Positions 1-10,082 of a stretch of DNA of 64,000 bases are shown here, piece after piece. Origin of the DNA: Luteimonas padinae (GTDB lineage: Bacteria; Pseudomonadota; Gammaproteobacteria; Xanthomonadales; Xanthomonadaceae); the NCBI RefSeq assembly GCF_014652935.1, contig NZ_BMZT01000001.1, positions 248,001-312,000 of the forward strand, given 5' to 3'. Under the pieces are notes generated by a model. It was given only the letters and a program-made list of their open reading frames with translations. It was not told the origin of the DNA and did not search any database. Each line of letters opens with the position of its first letter. The first letter of the stretch is position 1. The position numbers and the translations under genes are program-made.

Positions 1-1
1 G

Positions 2-97
2 TGGCTGATGGCGCTGGGCGTGGCCGGCTTCGTCGGGGCGGCGGCGCTGGGGGTCTGGATCGTCTATTCGATCTGGAAGGGCGCGCACCGGCGTTGA
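2..97 (+). CDS. C-terminal end of an unidentified membrane protein (partial)
   Basis: Only the last 31 codons are in the window, ending in a TGA at 95-97. The visible residues form one hydrophobic segment rich in Ala, Gly, Val and Leu, with Trp and Tyr near its end, followed by a short basic tail (KGAHRR). This looks like a final transmembrane helix with a cytoplasmic positive end. The family cannot be named from this piece. Its stop codon lies inside the predicted lexA promoter, so the two genes are packed tightly and lexA transcription starts at the end of this gene. Confidence 0.6.
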   Translation, partial: WLMALGVAGFVGAAALGVWIVYSIWKGAHRR

Positions 98-122
98 TTC
101 CCGGGCGGGTTAGTAGTATTAC
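94..122 (+). promoter_or_regulatory. lexA promoter (-35 TTGATT, 17-bp spacer, -10 TATTAC)
   Basis: TTGATT at 94-99 and TATTAC at 117-122 are separated by 17 bp. Transcription would start about 129-131, on or within two bases of the lexA ATG at 131, so the mRNA would be leaderless. No Shine-Dalgarno sequence precedes the ATG, which agrees. The -10 lies entirely inside the SOS operator. Confidence 0.65.
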
Positions 123-128
123 TGCTAA
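110..128 (+). promoter_or_regulatory. LexA operator (SOS box) in front of lexA
   Basis: TTAGTAGTATTACTGCTAA is a 19-bp near-perfect palindrome and closely matches the LexA box known from Xanthomonas (TTAGTA, a short centre, then TACTAA). It covers the -10 element and ends 2 nt before the start codon, so LexA bound here should block RNA polymerase directly. I found no second copy before recA, so recA is probably controlled by read-through from this promoter or by an unseen site. Confidence 0.85.
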
Positions 129-130
129 CC

Positions 131-823
131 ATGGACATCACCGACACCCAGCAGGCGGTCCTCGCCCTGATCGCCGAGCGCATCGCGGAGGAGGGCATGC
201 CGCCCTCGCAGGCCGAGATCGCCCGCGCCTTCGGGTTCAGCAGCGTGCGCGCGGCGCAGTACCACCTCGAGGCGCTGGAAGCCGCCGGCGCCATCGAGCG
301 CGTGCCGGGCCGGGCCCGCGGCATCCGCGTGCTGCGGGCACCCGGAGCAGCTGTAGGAGCAGCTACAGCTGCGACCCGGAATCCACCGAAATCCCGGGTC
401 GTAGCTGCTCCTGCAGTCCCCCAGTCCCCTGCGGACGACCTCCTCGAACTCCCCGTCCTCGGCCAGGTCGCCGCCGGCGTCCCCATCGGCGCCGACATCG
501 GCAGCGACCAGGTGGTGCTGATGGACCGCGCCTTCTTCTCCCCCGCGCCGGACTACCTGCTGCGCGTGCGCGGCGACTCGATGCGTGACGAGGGCATCTT
601 CGACGGCGACCTGATCGGCGTGCACCGCACCGCGGATGCGCGCTCGGGCCAGATCGTGATCGCGCGCATCGACGACGAGATCACCGTCAAACTGCTGAAG
701 GTCGGCAAGGACCGCATCCGCCTGCTGCCGCGCAACCCCGACTACGCGCCGATCGAGGTCGCGCCTGGCCAGGACTTCGCCATCGAGGGCCTGTACTGCG
801 GCCTCGTAAGGCCCAACCGGTGA
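131..823 (+). CDS. lexA: LexA SOS repressor with an elongated, REP-derived linker
   Basis: LexA represses SOS genes and is inactivated when RecA filaments stimulate its self-cleavage. The 230-residue protein has an N-terminal winged helix-turn-helix (about 1-70). The C-terminal S24-type peptidase has the Ala115-Gly116 cleavage site (QVAAGVP), nucleophile Ser150 (GDSM) and general base Lys187. The spacings cleavage site-Ser (35) and Ser-Lys (37) equal those of E. coli LexA, but all three residues are shifted by 31. The extra length lies in the linker, about residues 70-102, which is encoded by an inverted pair of REP sequences (353-415). The ATG at 131 directly follows the SOS box, without a ribosome binding site. 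recA and recX follow on the same strand. Confidence 0.95.
   Translation: MDITDTQQAVLALIAERIAEEGMPPSQAEIARAFGFSSVRAAQYHLEALEAAGAIERVPGRARGIRVLRAPGAAVGAATAATRNPPKSRVVAAPAVPQSPADDLLELPVLGQVAAGVPIGADIGSDQVVLMDRAFFSPAPDYLLRVRGDSMRDEGIFDGDLIGVHRTADARSGQIVIARIDDEITVKLLKVGKDRIRLLPRNPDYAPIEVAPGQDFAIEGLYCGLVRPNR
353..415. repeat. Inverted REP (GTAG/SMAG-type) pair inside the lexA coding sequence
   Basis: A copy beginning GTAGGAGCAGCTACAG at 353 is followed by its inverted partner ending about 415 (reverse complement begins GCAGGAGCAGCTACGA). The same head and core recur in the lexA-recA gap (GTAGGAGCGGCTACAG at 877). It is read in frame as an Ala/Pro/Val-rich stretch in the LexA linker. Confidence 0.8.
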
Positions 824-840
824 GCGCTCCTGCAGGCCCC

Positions 841-1010
841 GCTTTTGTGGGGGAAGCCTTTGTGCAGGCGGCTTTTGTAGGAGCGGCTACAGCCGCGAAT
901 GGCATCGCCACAGACATTCACCGCGGCTATAGCCGCTCCCCCAAAGGCCGCTCCCGCAAAGGCCGCCCCCCCAAAGGCCGCCCCCACATTGGCCGCACCA
1001 GCGGCAGCAG
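841..1010. repeat. REP cluster and 15-bp tandem repeats between lexA and recA
   Basis: The 375-bp gap between lexA and recA holds an inverted REP pair. One arm starts GTAGGAGCGGCTACAGCCGC at 877; the other ends about 945 and is its near reverse complement. Degenerate 15-bp tandem units of the form CCCNCAAAGGCCGCC follow (about 940-1000), and inverted relatives with a GGCTTTTGTG core precede the pair (841-875). Transcribed, this can fold into long hairpins. From 1011 to 1198 the sequence is GC-rich with no gene and no SOS box that I can see. Confidence 0.75.
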
Positions 1011-1198
1011 CAGCGGCAGTACCGGCGACAGTCGCGGCGGCATTTCCCCACCGGAATGCGCGGGGTCGCCCGCTGCCACCGCCGCTTCCAGGCGCCCAGT
1101 CTCAGTCCCGTGCCGACGCGTCGCAGCCTTTGCGACCCCGGCCGGCCACACTGCATCCAATCCCGAATCCCGCAATATCAAGACCTGAGGACACCACG

Positions 1199-2290
<1,092 letters not shown>

Positions 2291-2292
2291 GC

Positions 2293-2868
2293 ATGGGCGG
2301 TGCCGGCGCCTTCGGTGGCCGCCGCCGTGGCTCCGGTTCCAGCGACGGGGCCGGAGAGGGAGCGTCCGCTCCGGGGCTTGGTGCCGGTCCCGGACGCAGG
2401 CGCCGGCCCGAGCCGACGCCCGCGCAGCGCGCGATGGGCCTTCTGGTCCGGCGGGAGCATTCGCGCAAGGAGCTGGCGCGCAAGCTCGAAGCGCGCGGGG
2501 TGGACGGCGACGAAGCCGAGGCCACGGTCGCGCGCATGGCGGAGGCGGGTTGGCAGGACGACGCACGCTTCGCGGCGGGGCTGGCGCGTTCACGCGCGCT
2601 GGCCGGATACGGCCCGCTGCGCATCCGCGCCGAGCTGGCCACCCATGGGCTGGGCGAGGACCAGGTCCGGGCCGCATTCGAGGCCCTGGCCGATTCCGGT
2701 GACGACGACTGGCGGGCCATGGCCCGCGGCCTGGTGCAGCGCCGGCACGGCGTGGGCGTCGCCGATGATCCCGTGCTCCGCCGCAAGGCCGCCGAATTCC
2801 TGTTCCGCCGGGGCTTCGACGGCGACACCGTGCGCGCCGCCACCGCGTTCGACTTCGACGAGGGCTGA
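2293..2868 (+). CDS. recX: RecX regulatory protein
   Basis: RecX binds RecA filaments and limits their growth. The C-terminal 145 residues carry the usual RecX three-helix repeats ([22 protein letters not shown], then [15 protein letters not shown] and [14 protein letters not shown]). The first 45 residues are a Gly/Ser/Arg-rich extension not typical of the family. An internal ATG at 2434 ([10 protein letters not shown]) would give a standard-length protein and may be the true start. The gene follows recA by 2 nt and is almost certainly cotranscribed. Confidence 0.92.
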   Translation: MGGAGAFGGRRRGSGSSDGAGEGASAPGLGAGPGRRRRPEPTPAQRAMGLLVRREHSRKELARKLEARGVDGDEAEATVARMAEAGWQDDARFAAGLARSRALAGYGPLRIRAELATHGLGEDQVRAAFEALADSGDDDWRAMARGLVQRRHGVGVADDPVLRRKAAEFLFRRGFDGDTVRAATAFDFDEG

Positions 2869-3029
2869 GCCGGGCGCTCGGGGGGGCGTGGGCATGACGC
2901 GGGGACTCGGTTCGCGCCGCGTCCTGCTAACCTAGCGGAGATCCGAGCGCACGCGCCCGGCACCCGCGCAGGCCAGGGCCGGCAGGGGCGCCGGCGCGGA
3001 CTCGCCCCCAACCTGCCCGCAAGCCCCGC

Positions 3030-5699
3030 ATGCCAGCCCCAGACCAGATCTCCACGCGGCCGACCACGGCCGACATCCGCCGTGACTTCCTCGAATTCTT
3101 CGCAGGCCGCGGCCACACCATCGTGCCCTCGGCGCCGCTGGTGCCCGGCAACGACCCGACGCTGCTGTTCACCAACTCCGGCATGGTGCAGTTCAAGGAC
3201 GTGTTCCTGGGCGCGGAGAAGCGCAGCTACGTGCGCGCGGCCGACGTCCAGCGCTGCCTGCGCGCGGGCGGCAAGCACAACGACCTCGACCAGGTCGGCT
3301 ACACCGCGCGCCACCACACCTTCTTCGAGATGCTCGGCAACTGGTCGTTCGGCGACTACTTCAAGCGCGACGCCATCGCCTGGGCCTGGGAGCTGCTGAC
3401 CGGCGTGTGGAAGATCCCGGCCGAGCGCCTGGTGGTCACCGTCTACCACACCGACGACGAGGCCCATGCCATCTGGCGCGACGTGGTCGGCGTGCCGGAA
3501 GACCGCATCATCCGCATCGGCGACAACAAGGGCGCACCGTTCGCCTCGGACAATTTCTGGCAGATGGCCGACACCGGCCCCTGCGGCCCGTGCACGGAGA
3601 TCTTCTACGACCACGGCGCGCATCATTTCGGCGGCCCGCCGGGCTCGCCGGACGAGGACGGCGACCGCTTCATCGAGATCTGGAACCTGGTGTTCATGCA
3701 GTTCGACCGCCAGCCCGACGGTCGCCTCGAGCCGCTGCCCGCGCCCTGCGTGGACACCGGCATGGGCCTCGAGCGCGTGGCGGCGGTGCTGCAGGGCGTG
3801 CACGGCAACTACGAGATCGACCTGTTCCAGGCCCTGATCGCCGAGGCCGCGCGCCTCACCGGCACCAGCGACCTCGACAACAAGTCGCTTCGCGTGATCG
3901 CCGACCACATCCGTGCCTGCAGCTTCCTGGTCGCCGACGGCGTGCTGCCGTCCAACGAAGGCCGCGGCTACGTGCTGCGCCGGATCATCCGCCGCGCGCT
4001 GCGCCACGGCTGGATGCTGGGCGTGCGCCAGCCCTTCTTCCACAGGCTGGTCGCGACCCTGGACGCGCAGATGGGCGAGGCCTATCCGGTGCTGCGCGAC
4101 CAGCGCGCGCTGGTCGAGCGCGCCCTGCTGGCCGAGGAGGAGCGCTTCGCCGAGACCCTCGACAGCGGCATGCGCATCTTCGACGAGGTCGCGGCCCGCA
4201 GCGACGCCGCGTCCAGCGGCGTGATCCCCGGCGCCGACGCCTTCCGCCTGTACGACACCTACGGCTTCCCGCTCGACCTCACCGCCGACATGGCGCGCGA
4301 GCGCGGGATGGAGGTCGACACCGCCGGCTTCGACGCCGCGATGGCGCAGCAGCGCGAGACCGCGCGCGCGGCCGGCAAGTTCGGCGGCGGCACCACGCTG
4401 CCCGCGGAACTGGTGGCGCGCATGCAGCCCACCGCCTTCCTCGGCTATGACCACGTGCAGGCCGGCGGCCTGGAGGTCGTGGCCATCCTGCGCGACGGCG
4501 TGCCGGTCGAGCGGATCGAGGCCGGCGACGAGGCCATCGTCTTCCTCGACCGCACCCCGTTCTACGCCGAGTCCGGCGGCCAGGTCGGCGACACCGGCGA
4601 GCTCGATGCGCAGGGCGTGGCCTTCGTCGTCGAGGACACCCGCAAGTTCGCCGGCCAGTTCCATGGCCATGTCGGCCGGCTGCGTAGCGGCGCGCTGGCG
4701 GTGGGCGACCACGTGCTGGCCGGAGTCGATGCCGCGCGCCGGGCCAGCACCGTGCTCAACCACAGCGCCACCCATCTGCTGCACGGCGCACTGCGCGAGC
4801 GCCTGGGCACGCACGTCGCACAGAAGGGCTCGCTGGTCGCGCCCGACCGCCTGCGCTTCGACTTCTCGCACTTCGAGCCGATCAGCGCCGACGAGCTGCG
4901 CGACGTCGAACGCCGCGTCAACGACGAGGTCCGCGCCGACCACGGCGTCGAGATCCGCGAGATGGGCATGCAGGAGGCGATCGACGCCGGCGCCATCGCG
5001 CTGTTCGGCGAGAAGTACGGCGAGCGCGTGCGCGTGGTGAAGATGGGTGACTCGGTCGAGCTCTGCGGCGGCACCCACGTCGGCCGCACCGGCGAGATCG
5101 GCCTGTTCAAGCTGGTGTCCGAAGGCGGCGTGTCCGCCGGCGTGCGCCGCATCGAGGCCCTGACCGGCCGCGCCGCGCTCGAGCATGTCGCGCGCGGCGA
5201 AGCGCGCCTGGACGAGGCCGCGCGCCTGCTGGGCGGCACCGCGGCCGAAGTCGGGGACAAGCTGCGCACGCTGCTCGACCGCCAGAAGAAGCTGGAGCGC
5301 GAGCTCGAGACGCTGAAGGCGCGCGCGGCCAGCAGCGCCACCGCCGACCTGTCCGCGGGCGCCGTGGACGTCGGCGGGATCAAGGTCCTGGCCGTCCGCA
5401 TCGAAGGCCTCGACGCGCGCGCGCTGCGCGACGCGCTGGACCGCTTCAAGCAGCAGCTCGGCGACGCTGTGGTGCTGCTGGCTGGCGCCAGTGACGGCCG
5501 CGCCGCGCTGGTGGCGGGTGTCAGCGGCGCCGCGCTGGGACGCGTCAAGGCCGGCGAGCTGCTGTCGCACGTCGCGGCCCAGGTCGGGGGCAAGGGCGGC
5601 GGCCGCGCGGACATGGCCCAGGGCGGTGGCGAGGACGGGCCCGCGCTGCAGGCGGCGCTGGCCGAGGTGCCTGGCTGGGTGGCGGCGCGACTGGCCTGA
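3030..5699 (+). CDS. alaS: Alanyl-tRNA synthetase
   Basis: AlaS charges tRNA-Ala and hydrolyses mischarged Ser or Gly. The 889-residue protein is of usual length. The N-terminal class II catalytic domain contains the RxxxR-type region and the strand [13 protein letters not shown]. The editing domain has the zinc motif HxxxH (HSATH) and CGGTHV. A C-terminal region (from about 740) has a coiled coil ([17 protein letters not shown]) and a DHHA1-like domain with the [12 protein letters not shown] motif. The start at 3030 gives the expected N-terminus [18 protein letters not shown]. The 161-bp gap after recX is GC-rich and shows no clear promoter. Confidence 0.97.
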   Translation: MPAPDQISTRPTTADIRRDFLEFFAGRGHTIVPSAPLVPGNDPTLLFTNSGMVQFKDVFLGAEKRSYVRAADVQRCLRAGGKHNDLDQVGYTARHHTFFEMLGNWSFGDYFKRDAIAWAWELLTGVWKIPAERLVVTVYHTDDEAHAIWRDVVGVPEDRIIRIGDNKGAPFASDNFWQMADTGPCGPCTEIFYDHGAHHFGGPPGSPDEDGDRFIEIWNLVFMQFDRQPDGRLEPLPAPCVDTGMGLERVAAVLQGVHGNYEIDLFQALIAEAARLTGTSDLDNKSLRVIADHIRACSFLVADGVLPSNEGRGYVLRRIIRRALRHGWMLGVRQPFFHRLVATLDAQMGEAYPVLRDQRALVERALLAEEERFAETLDSGMRIFDEVAARSDAASSGVIPGADAFRLYDTYGFPLDLTADMARERGMEVDTAGFDAAMAQQRETARAAGKFGGGTTLPAELVARMQPTAFLGYDHVQAGGLEVVAILRDGVPVERIEAGDEAIVFLDRTPFYAESGGQVGDTGELDAQGVAFVVEDTRKFAGQFHGHVGRLRSGALAVGDHVLAGVDAARRASTVLNHSATHLLHGALRERLGTHVAQKGSLVAPDRLRFDFSHFEPISADELRDVERRVNDEVRADHGVEIREMGMQEAIDAGAIALFGEKYGERVRVVKMGDSVELCGGTHVGRTGEIGLFKLVSEGGVSAGVRRIEALTGRAALEHVARGEARLDEAARLLGGTAAEVGDKLRTLLDRQKKLERELETLKARAASSATADLSAGAVDVGGIKVLAVRIEGLDARALRDALDRFKQQLGDAVVLLAGASDGRAALVAGVSGAALGRVKAGELLSHVAAQVGGKGGGRADMAQGGGEDGPALQAALAEVPGWVAARLA

Positions 5700-5841
5700 A
5701 CCTTCGCTTTCCCCGTTACTTTTTGCATACAGCACGGCGGGCACGTCGCTCGCTATCATGTTCAGCTGAAGTGTCACGGACGGTGCCGCCCGGCGCCGTC
5801 CTTCCAGGACCGGGCGCAGACCCGGCGCAGGAGTACCCCAC

Positions 5842-6045
5842 ATGTTGATTTTGACCAGGCGGGTTGGCGAGACGCTCATGATCGGTGACTCGGTCACCGT
5901 GACCGTGCTGGGCGTCAAGGGCAACCAGGTGCGCGTCGGCATCACCGCGCCGAAGGATGTCTCGGTCCACCGCGAGGAGATCTACCAGCGCATCCACCGC
6001 GAGGACGACGTCCCGGCGGTCGACCAGGAGGAAGGCGCCAACTGA
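5842..6045 (+). CDS. csrA: Carbon storage regulator CsrA
   Basis: CsrA is a small RNA-binding dimer that represses or stabilises mRNAs by binding GGA motifs; in xanthomonads it controls virulence, motility and exopolysaccharide production. The 67-residue sequence has the full conserved core ([47 protein letters not shown]), including the RNA-binding residues at the two ends of the beta-barrel. A good AGGAG ribosome binding site lies at 5830. The 142-bp leader contains a -10-like TATCAT at 5754-5759 without a well-spaced -35. The alaS-csrA-tRNA-Ser order is common in gammaproteobacteria. Confidence 0.97.
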   Translation: MLILTRRVGETLMIGDSVTVTVLGVKGNQVRVGITAPKDVSVHREEIYQRIHREDDVPAVDQEEGAN

Positions 6046-6048
6046 GGT

Positions 6049-6077
6049 TTGCCGGTTTCGCATCAAGCCGGTATCCT
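6049..6077 (+). promoter_or_regulatory. Promoter of tRNA-Ser
   Basis: TTGCCG at 6049-6054 and TATCCT at 6072-6077 are 17 bp apart. A GC-rich discriminator (TGCGCCCC) follows, as expected for stable-RNA promoters under stringent control. The predicted start is about 6084, some 30 nt before the tRNA. Confidence 0.6.
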
Positions 6078-6115
6078 TGCGCCCCTCGACGGCGCAAGCC
6101 AAGAGAGCATCACCC

Positions 6116-6208
6116 GGAGACTTGCCCGAGAGGCCGAAGGGGCTCCCCTGCTAAGGGAGTATGGGGTCAAAAGCTCCATCGAGGGTTCGAATCCCTCAGT
6201 CTCCGCCA
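6116..6208 (+). tRNA. tRNA-Ser (anticodon GCT)
   Basis: The acceptor stem GGAGACT pairs with AGTCTCC, followed by discriminator G and an encoded CCA. The anticodon loop CTGCTAA gives GCT, reading AGC/AGU. There is a long variable arm typical of serine tRNAs, and the T arm is GAGGG-TTCGAAT-CCCTC. The length of 93 nt with CCA is normal for this class. Confidence 0.95.
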
Positions 6209-6238
6209 TCTCCAACGAGATGGGTTCCACCGAGATGA

Positions 6239-6267
6239 TTGACGAACGTCATTCACCTCTTCATAAT
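6239..6267 (+). promoter_or_regulatory. Promoter of tRNA-Arg
   Basis: TTGACG at 6239-6244 and CATAAT at 6262-6267 are separated by exactly 17 bp, a strong sigma-70 arrangement. Transcription would begin near 6274, about 10 nt before the tRNA. Confidence 0.7.
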
Positions 6268-6283
6268 TCCGCTTCTGCACAAC

Positions 6284-6360
6284 GCGCCCGTAGCTCAGCT
6301 GGATAGAGCACCAGGCTACGAACTTGGGGGTCGGAGGTTCGAATCCTTCCGGGCGCGCCA
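6284..6360 (+). tRNA. tRNA-Arg (anticodon ACG), integration site of the island
   Basis: The acceptor stem GCGCCCG pairs with CGGGCGC, followed by discriminator G and CCA. The anticodon loop CTACGAA gives ACG, read as ICG after deamination. The gene is complete. From the first base of its anticodon loop (6316) onward it is duplicated at 25179, which marks it as the attachment site of the downstream island. Confidence 0.95.
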
Positions 6361-6387
6361 TAGAAAAAGCACAAGGGTCAACGGCTT
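6316..6387 (+). repeat. attL: left copy of the 72-bp direct repeat
   Basis: Bases 6316-6387 are identical to 25179-25250. The repeat spans the tRNA-Arg gene from the anticodon loop to its CCA end plus the first arm of its terminator. Insertion therefore left a functional tRNA on this side. Confidence 0.9.
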
Positions 6388-6406
6388 AGCGCTCGTTGGC
6401 CCTTTT
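6373..6406 (+). terminator. tRNA-Arg terminator
   Basis: AAGGGTCAACG (6373-6383) pairs with CGTTGGCCCTT (6394-6404) through one wobble and is followed by a short T run. The att repeat ends inside the loop. The duplicate at 25236-25269 can form an equivalent hairpin. Confidence 0.65.
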
Positions 6407-6430
6407 GCGCTGTGGGCGCCGCACATCTTC

Positions 6431-6482
6431 TGTGCCCATCCTGTGCCCACGCCGTGCCCAGCCTCTCCCGATTGCGTGCCCA
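6431..6482 (+). repeat. Phased GTGCCCA repeats near attL
   Basis: TGTGCCCA (6431), TGTGCCCA (6442), CGTGCCCA (6453) and CGTGCCCA (6475) are spaced 11, 11 and 22 bp, that is by whole helical turns. Such arrays next to an att core often bind a tyrosine recombinase or its directionality factor. The rest of the 227-bp gap before the next gene has two short hairpins (6561-6578, 6592-6608) directly before the first start codon. Confidence 0.5.
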
Positions 6483-6614
6483 ATTCACGCGGAACGGCTC
6501 ATTGCACTTGGTGGTCTCTCCAGTTGAGACCTCGGTGAGGCAGAATGGAGGGTATTGGCAGCTGCGATGCTTCGCAGCGCAAGTGCGATTTCTGGCCAGG
6601 GGGGCCAGGGAGAC

Positions 6615-9600
6615 ATGACCAACCAGTTTTTCGAACAGCCAATCCTCAATTCGCCGTACGAGTACCCGTCCAGCCACTGGGAGCTGGATGCGACCGGCCA
6701 GCCCACGCAGGAAATCGCCCCCAGCCGCCGTCGGGCGGACTTCATCACCCCGATTCCCAGGCCCCGCAAGCGCAAGGGTGGGGCCGGCGACCAGGCCAGC
6801 CTGACTTTCGACGAGGGCAGGGGGCTTTCGACGGACGAACAGGCCTACGACCACACCGCCATCATCAACGCCGTCCGCCATGAAGTGGACGTCTGGCGCA
6901 AGCTGCCGCAGGCCCAGTGGCGCGTCACCCCCGAAACCGCCCGCCTGCTGCAACACTGGCGCCACCACCCGTTCGCGGGTGTCCGCCCGTTCTTTTGCCA
7001 GGTCGAGGCCGCCGAAACCGCCATCTGGCTGACCGAAGTCGCCCCGCAGATCGGCAAGAGCGGCGATCGCTTCCGTGAGCACCTAAAGAAGGCCAACAAC
7101 GACGCCAACCCCGAGCTGATGCGTCTGGCCCTGAAGCTGGCCACCGGCGCGGGCAAGACCACGGTCATGGCCATGCTGATCGCCTGGCAGACCATCAATG
7201 CCGTACGTCACCCCAACAGTAAGAAGTTCACCCGCGGCTTCCTGCTGGTGGCGCCGGGCCTGACCATCAAGGACCGCCTGCGTGTCCTGCAGCCCAACGA
7301 CCCGGACAGCTACTACGCCAGCCGCGAGATCGTGCCGCGCGACATGCTGCACGACCTCGACAAGGCCAGGATCGTCATCACCAACTACCACGCGTTCAAG
7401 CTGCGCGAGCGCATCGAGTTGTCCAAGGGCGGTCGTCGCCTGCTGCAGGGGCGCACCGGCGAGGCGCTGGAGACGCTGGAAACCGAAGGCCAGATGCTGC
7501 AGCGGGTCATGCCCGAGCTGATGGGCATGAAGCACATCCTGGCTATCAACGACGAAGCGCATCACTGCTACCGCGAAAAGCCGGCCGAAGAGAGCGACGA
7601 GGATCTGGCTGCCGACGAGAAAGCCGAAGCCAAGGACAACAACGAGGCCGCCCGCCTGTGGATCTCCGGCTTGGAGGCGGTCAACCGCAAGATCGGCCTG
7701 CAACAGGTGATCGATCTCTCGGCGACCCCATTCTTCCTGGCCGGCTCGGGCTACGCCGAGGGCACCCTGTTTCCGTGGACCATGAGCGACTTCTCGCTGA
7801 TGGACGCCATCGAGTGCGGCATCGTCAAGCTCCCGCGTGTGCCGGTCGCCGATAACGTCCCCGGCGCTGAGATGCCCATCTACCGCGAGCTGTGGAAGCA
7901 CATCGGCAAGAAGATGCCGAAGAAAGGACGCGGGAAGGCAGCGCAGCTGGACCCACTGGCCATTCCGGTAGAGCTGCAGACCGCGCTGGAGGCCCTCTAC
8001 GGCCACTACGTCAAGACCTACGACGCCTGGAAGCAGGCCGGCATCCAGGTGCCGCCGTGTTTCATCGTGGTCTGCAACAACACCGCCACCTCCAAGCTGG
8101 TGTACGACTACATCTCCGGCTTCGAGCGCAGCAATCCTGATGGATCGATGACGCCGGTTCCCGGCCGACTGGAGTTGTTCCGCAACTTCGACGAGCACGG
8201 CAACCCGATGGCTCGGCCCAACACCCTGCTGATCGACAGCGAACAGCTCGAATCCGGCGAAGCGCTGGACGACAACTTCCGCGGCATGGCGGCTGATGAG
8301 ATCGAGCGATTCCGTCGCGAGATCATCGAGCGCACCGGTGACCGCAAGCAGGCCGAGGCCATCACGGATCAGGAGCTGCTGCGCGAAGTGATGAACACGG
8401 TCGGCAAGCAGGGTCGGCTGGGCGAGCAGATCCGTTGCGTGGTGTCAGTATCGATGCTCACCGAGGGCTGGGACGCCAATACCGTCACCCACATCCTCGG
8501 CGTGCGCGCCTTCGGTACCCAGCTCCTGTGCGAACAGGTCATTGGCCGCGCCCTGCGCCGCCAGTCCTACGAATTGAACGACAAGGGCCTGTTCGACGTG
8601 GAATATGCCGACGTCTTCGGCATTCCCTTCAACTTCACCGCTGAACCCGTGGTCGTGCCGCCGCCAAAGCCGCGCAAGACCGTGCACGTCAAGGCGATGC
8701 GGCCGGAGCGCGATCATCTGGAGATCGAGTTTCCGCGCGTGCAGGGCTACCGCGTCGAACTGCCGGAAGACCAGCTCGAAGCCGAATTCAATGCCGACCA
8801 CGTGCTGACACTGACGCCGGACATGGTCGGCGCCACCCGGACGCACAACGCCGGCATCATCGGCGAAGCGGTGGAGCTGGACATCAAGCACCTGGGCGAC
8901 GTGCGCCAGTCCACCCTGCTGATGGAACTCACCAAGCACCTGCTGTTCCAGCACTGGCGTGATGCCGGCGAGGACGCGCCGATCAACCTGTTCGGCCAAC
9001 TCAAGCGCATTACCAGGCACTGGCTAGACACTTGCCTGGAATGCAAGGGCGGCACCTATCCGGCGCAGCTCATGTACCGCGAACTGGCGGACATGGCCTG
9101 CGAGCGCATCACCAAGGGCATCACCAACAAGGAGCTGGAGAAGGGCCGCCAAGTCAAGGCGATCCTCGATCCGTTCAACCCCACCGGCAGCACCGCGCAC
9201 GTCGGCTTCAACACCTCGCGCGAAGACCGCTGGGAGACCCAGGGCCCGCCGCCGAAGAACCACGTCAACTGGGTGATCCTGGACAGCGACTGGGAAGGCG
9301 AGTTCTGCCGCGTGGCTGAATCCCACCCCAGGGTGCTGGCCTACACCAAGAACCACAACCTCGACCTCAAGGTGCCGTACCGCTTCGGCTCCCTGACCCG
9401 CACCTATCTGCCGGATTTCATCGTCAAGGTGGATGACGGCCACGGTCCGGACAACCCCCTCAACCTCATCGTCGAGATCAAGGGCTACCGCCGCGAGGAT
9501 GCCAAGGAAAAGAAGTCCACGATGGACACCTACTGGATCCCCGGCGTGAACCACCTGGGCAGCCACGGCCGCTGGGCCTTCGCGGAGTTCGTGGATTTGT

Positions 9601-10082
9601 ATGAGATGCAGGAAGACTTCGCGCAGCGGGTGGAGGTCGAGTTCGCGAAGATGATCGAGCGCGCCTCGGGTCGCGAATTCGACCTGCTCACGGTGATGGC
9701 CAATCGCTCAGAACGATTGCTCTCATCGTTCTTGAAGTGCCAGCCGGGTTTGACCAGGGTAGTTCGTGGCTTCTGGGAGCTGGCGAGGGGACGCGAACAC
9801 CATCAAATCTACCTGGGTGACATTGCGTGGATGGGGGAGCAAACCCAATGTGATGCCGACGAGACATTCTCCGTCCTGTCCCTGTTGACTGGCGAGCAGC
9901 CCGGACAATTCCGATTGAATCTCACGAACTCCATCAATGGATGCCCGGTTTCGCCCAGCGAAGTGGCCGAAAGGCTCAGGGCCTCCCGGCGGGGGGAATC
10001 CGGGGTGGAGGCCTGGGTCGAATGGGCGGGGCTGGTCGAGGTGACATGGCAGCCCAATCCGCTGGATTCGTCCCATGAGTAG
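6615..10082 (+). CDS. Type III Res-like helicase-endonuclease (BPTD_3080-type)
   Basis: The 1155-residue protein resembles the Res subunit of type III restriction enzymes, which translocates on DNA and cuts when paired with a Mod subunit. It shows superfamily 2 motifs in order: Walker A ATGAGKTT (about 176-183), motif II NDEAHH (about 312), SATP (about 368) and motif VI QVIGRALRR (about 641). A PD-(D/E)xK nuclease centre follows near 933-955 (PDFIVKVDD then VEIKG). A more AT-rich C-terminal extension from about residue 1030 is not needed for these motifs and may be specific to this lineage. I chose the ATG at 6615 (MTNQFFEQPILNSPYEYP) over the open frame from 6555 because GGGAG precedes it and the family begins this way. 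It heads the operon and overlaps the next gene by 8 nt. Confidence 0.88.
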   Translation: MTNQFFEQPILNSPYEYPSSHWELDATGQPTQEIAPSRRRADFITPIPRPRKRKGGAGDQASLTFDEGRGLSTDEQAYDHTAIINAVRHEVDVWRKLPQAQWRVTPETARLLQHWRHHPFAGVRPFFCQVEAAETAIWLTEVAPQIGKSGDRFREHLKKANNDANPELMRLALKLATGAGKTTVMAMLIAWQTINAVRHPNSKKFTRGFLLVAPGLTIKDRLRVLQPNDPDSYYASREIVPRDMLHDLDKARIVITNYHAFKLRERIELSKGGRRLLQGRTGEALETLETEGQMLQRVMPELMGMKHILAINDEAHHCYREKPAEESDEDLAADEKAEAKDNNEAARLWISGLEAVNRKIGLQQVIDLSATPFFLAGSGYAEGTLFPWTMSDFSLMDAIECGIVKLPRVPVADNVPGAEMPIYRELWKHIGKKMPKKGRGKAAQLDPLAIPVELQTALEALYGHYVKTYDAWKQAGIQVPPCFIVVCNNTATSKLVYDYISGFERSNPDGSMTPVPGRLELFRNFDEHGNPMARPNTLLIDSEQLESGEALDDNFRGMAADEIERFRREIIERTGDRKQAEAITDQELLREVMNTVGKQGRLGEQIRCVVSVSMLTEGWDANTVTHILGVRAFGTQLLCEQVIGRALRRQSYELNDKGLFDVEYADVFGIPFNFTAEPVVVPPPKPRKTVHVKAMRPERDHLEIEFPRVQGYRVELPEDQLEAEFNADHVLTLTPDMVGATRTHNAGIIGEAVELDIKHLGDVRQSTLLMELTKHLLFQHWRDAGEDAPINLFGQLKRITRHWLDTCLECKGGTYPAQLMYRELADMACERITKGITNKELEKGRQVKAILDPFNPTGSTAHVGFNTSREDRWETQGPPPKNHVNWVILDSDWEGEFCRVAESHPRVLAYTKNHNLDLKVPYRFGSLTRTYLPDFIVKVDDGHGPDNPLNLIVEIKGYRREDAKEKKSTMDTYWIPGVNHLGSHGRWAFAEFVDLYEMQEDFAQRVEVEFAKMIERASGREFDLLTVMANRSERLLSSFLKCQPGLTRVVRGFWELARGREHHQIYLGDIAWMGEQTQCDADETFSVLSLLTGEQPGQFRLNLTNSINGCPVSPSEVAERLRASRRGESGVEAWVEWAGLVEVTWQPNPLDSSHE

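Noticed and set aside
899-1198. 100-codon N-terminal extension of RecA
   Set aside because: The extension is translated REP and tandem-repeat sequence; the conserved MDENKKR start with a ribosome binding site is at 1199.
5723-5759. csrA promoter from TTGCAT and TATCAT
   Set aside because: The spacing is 25 bp, too long for a normal sigma-70 promoter, so I list no promoter there.
6431-6482. CRISPR-like array
   Set aside because: Repeats are only 7-8 bp with 11-bp spacing and there are no spacers or cas genes.
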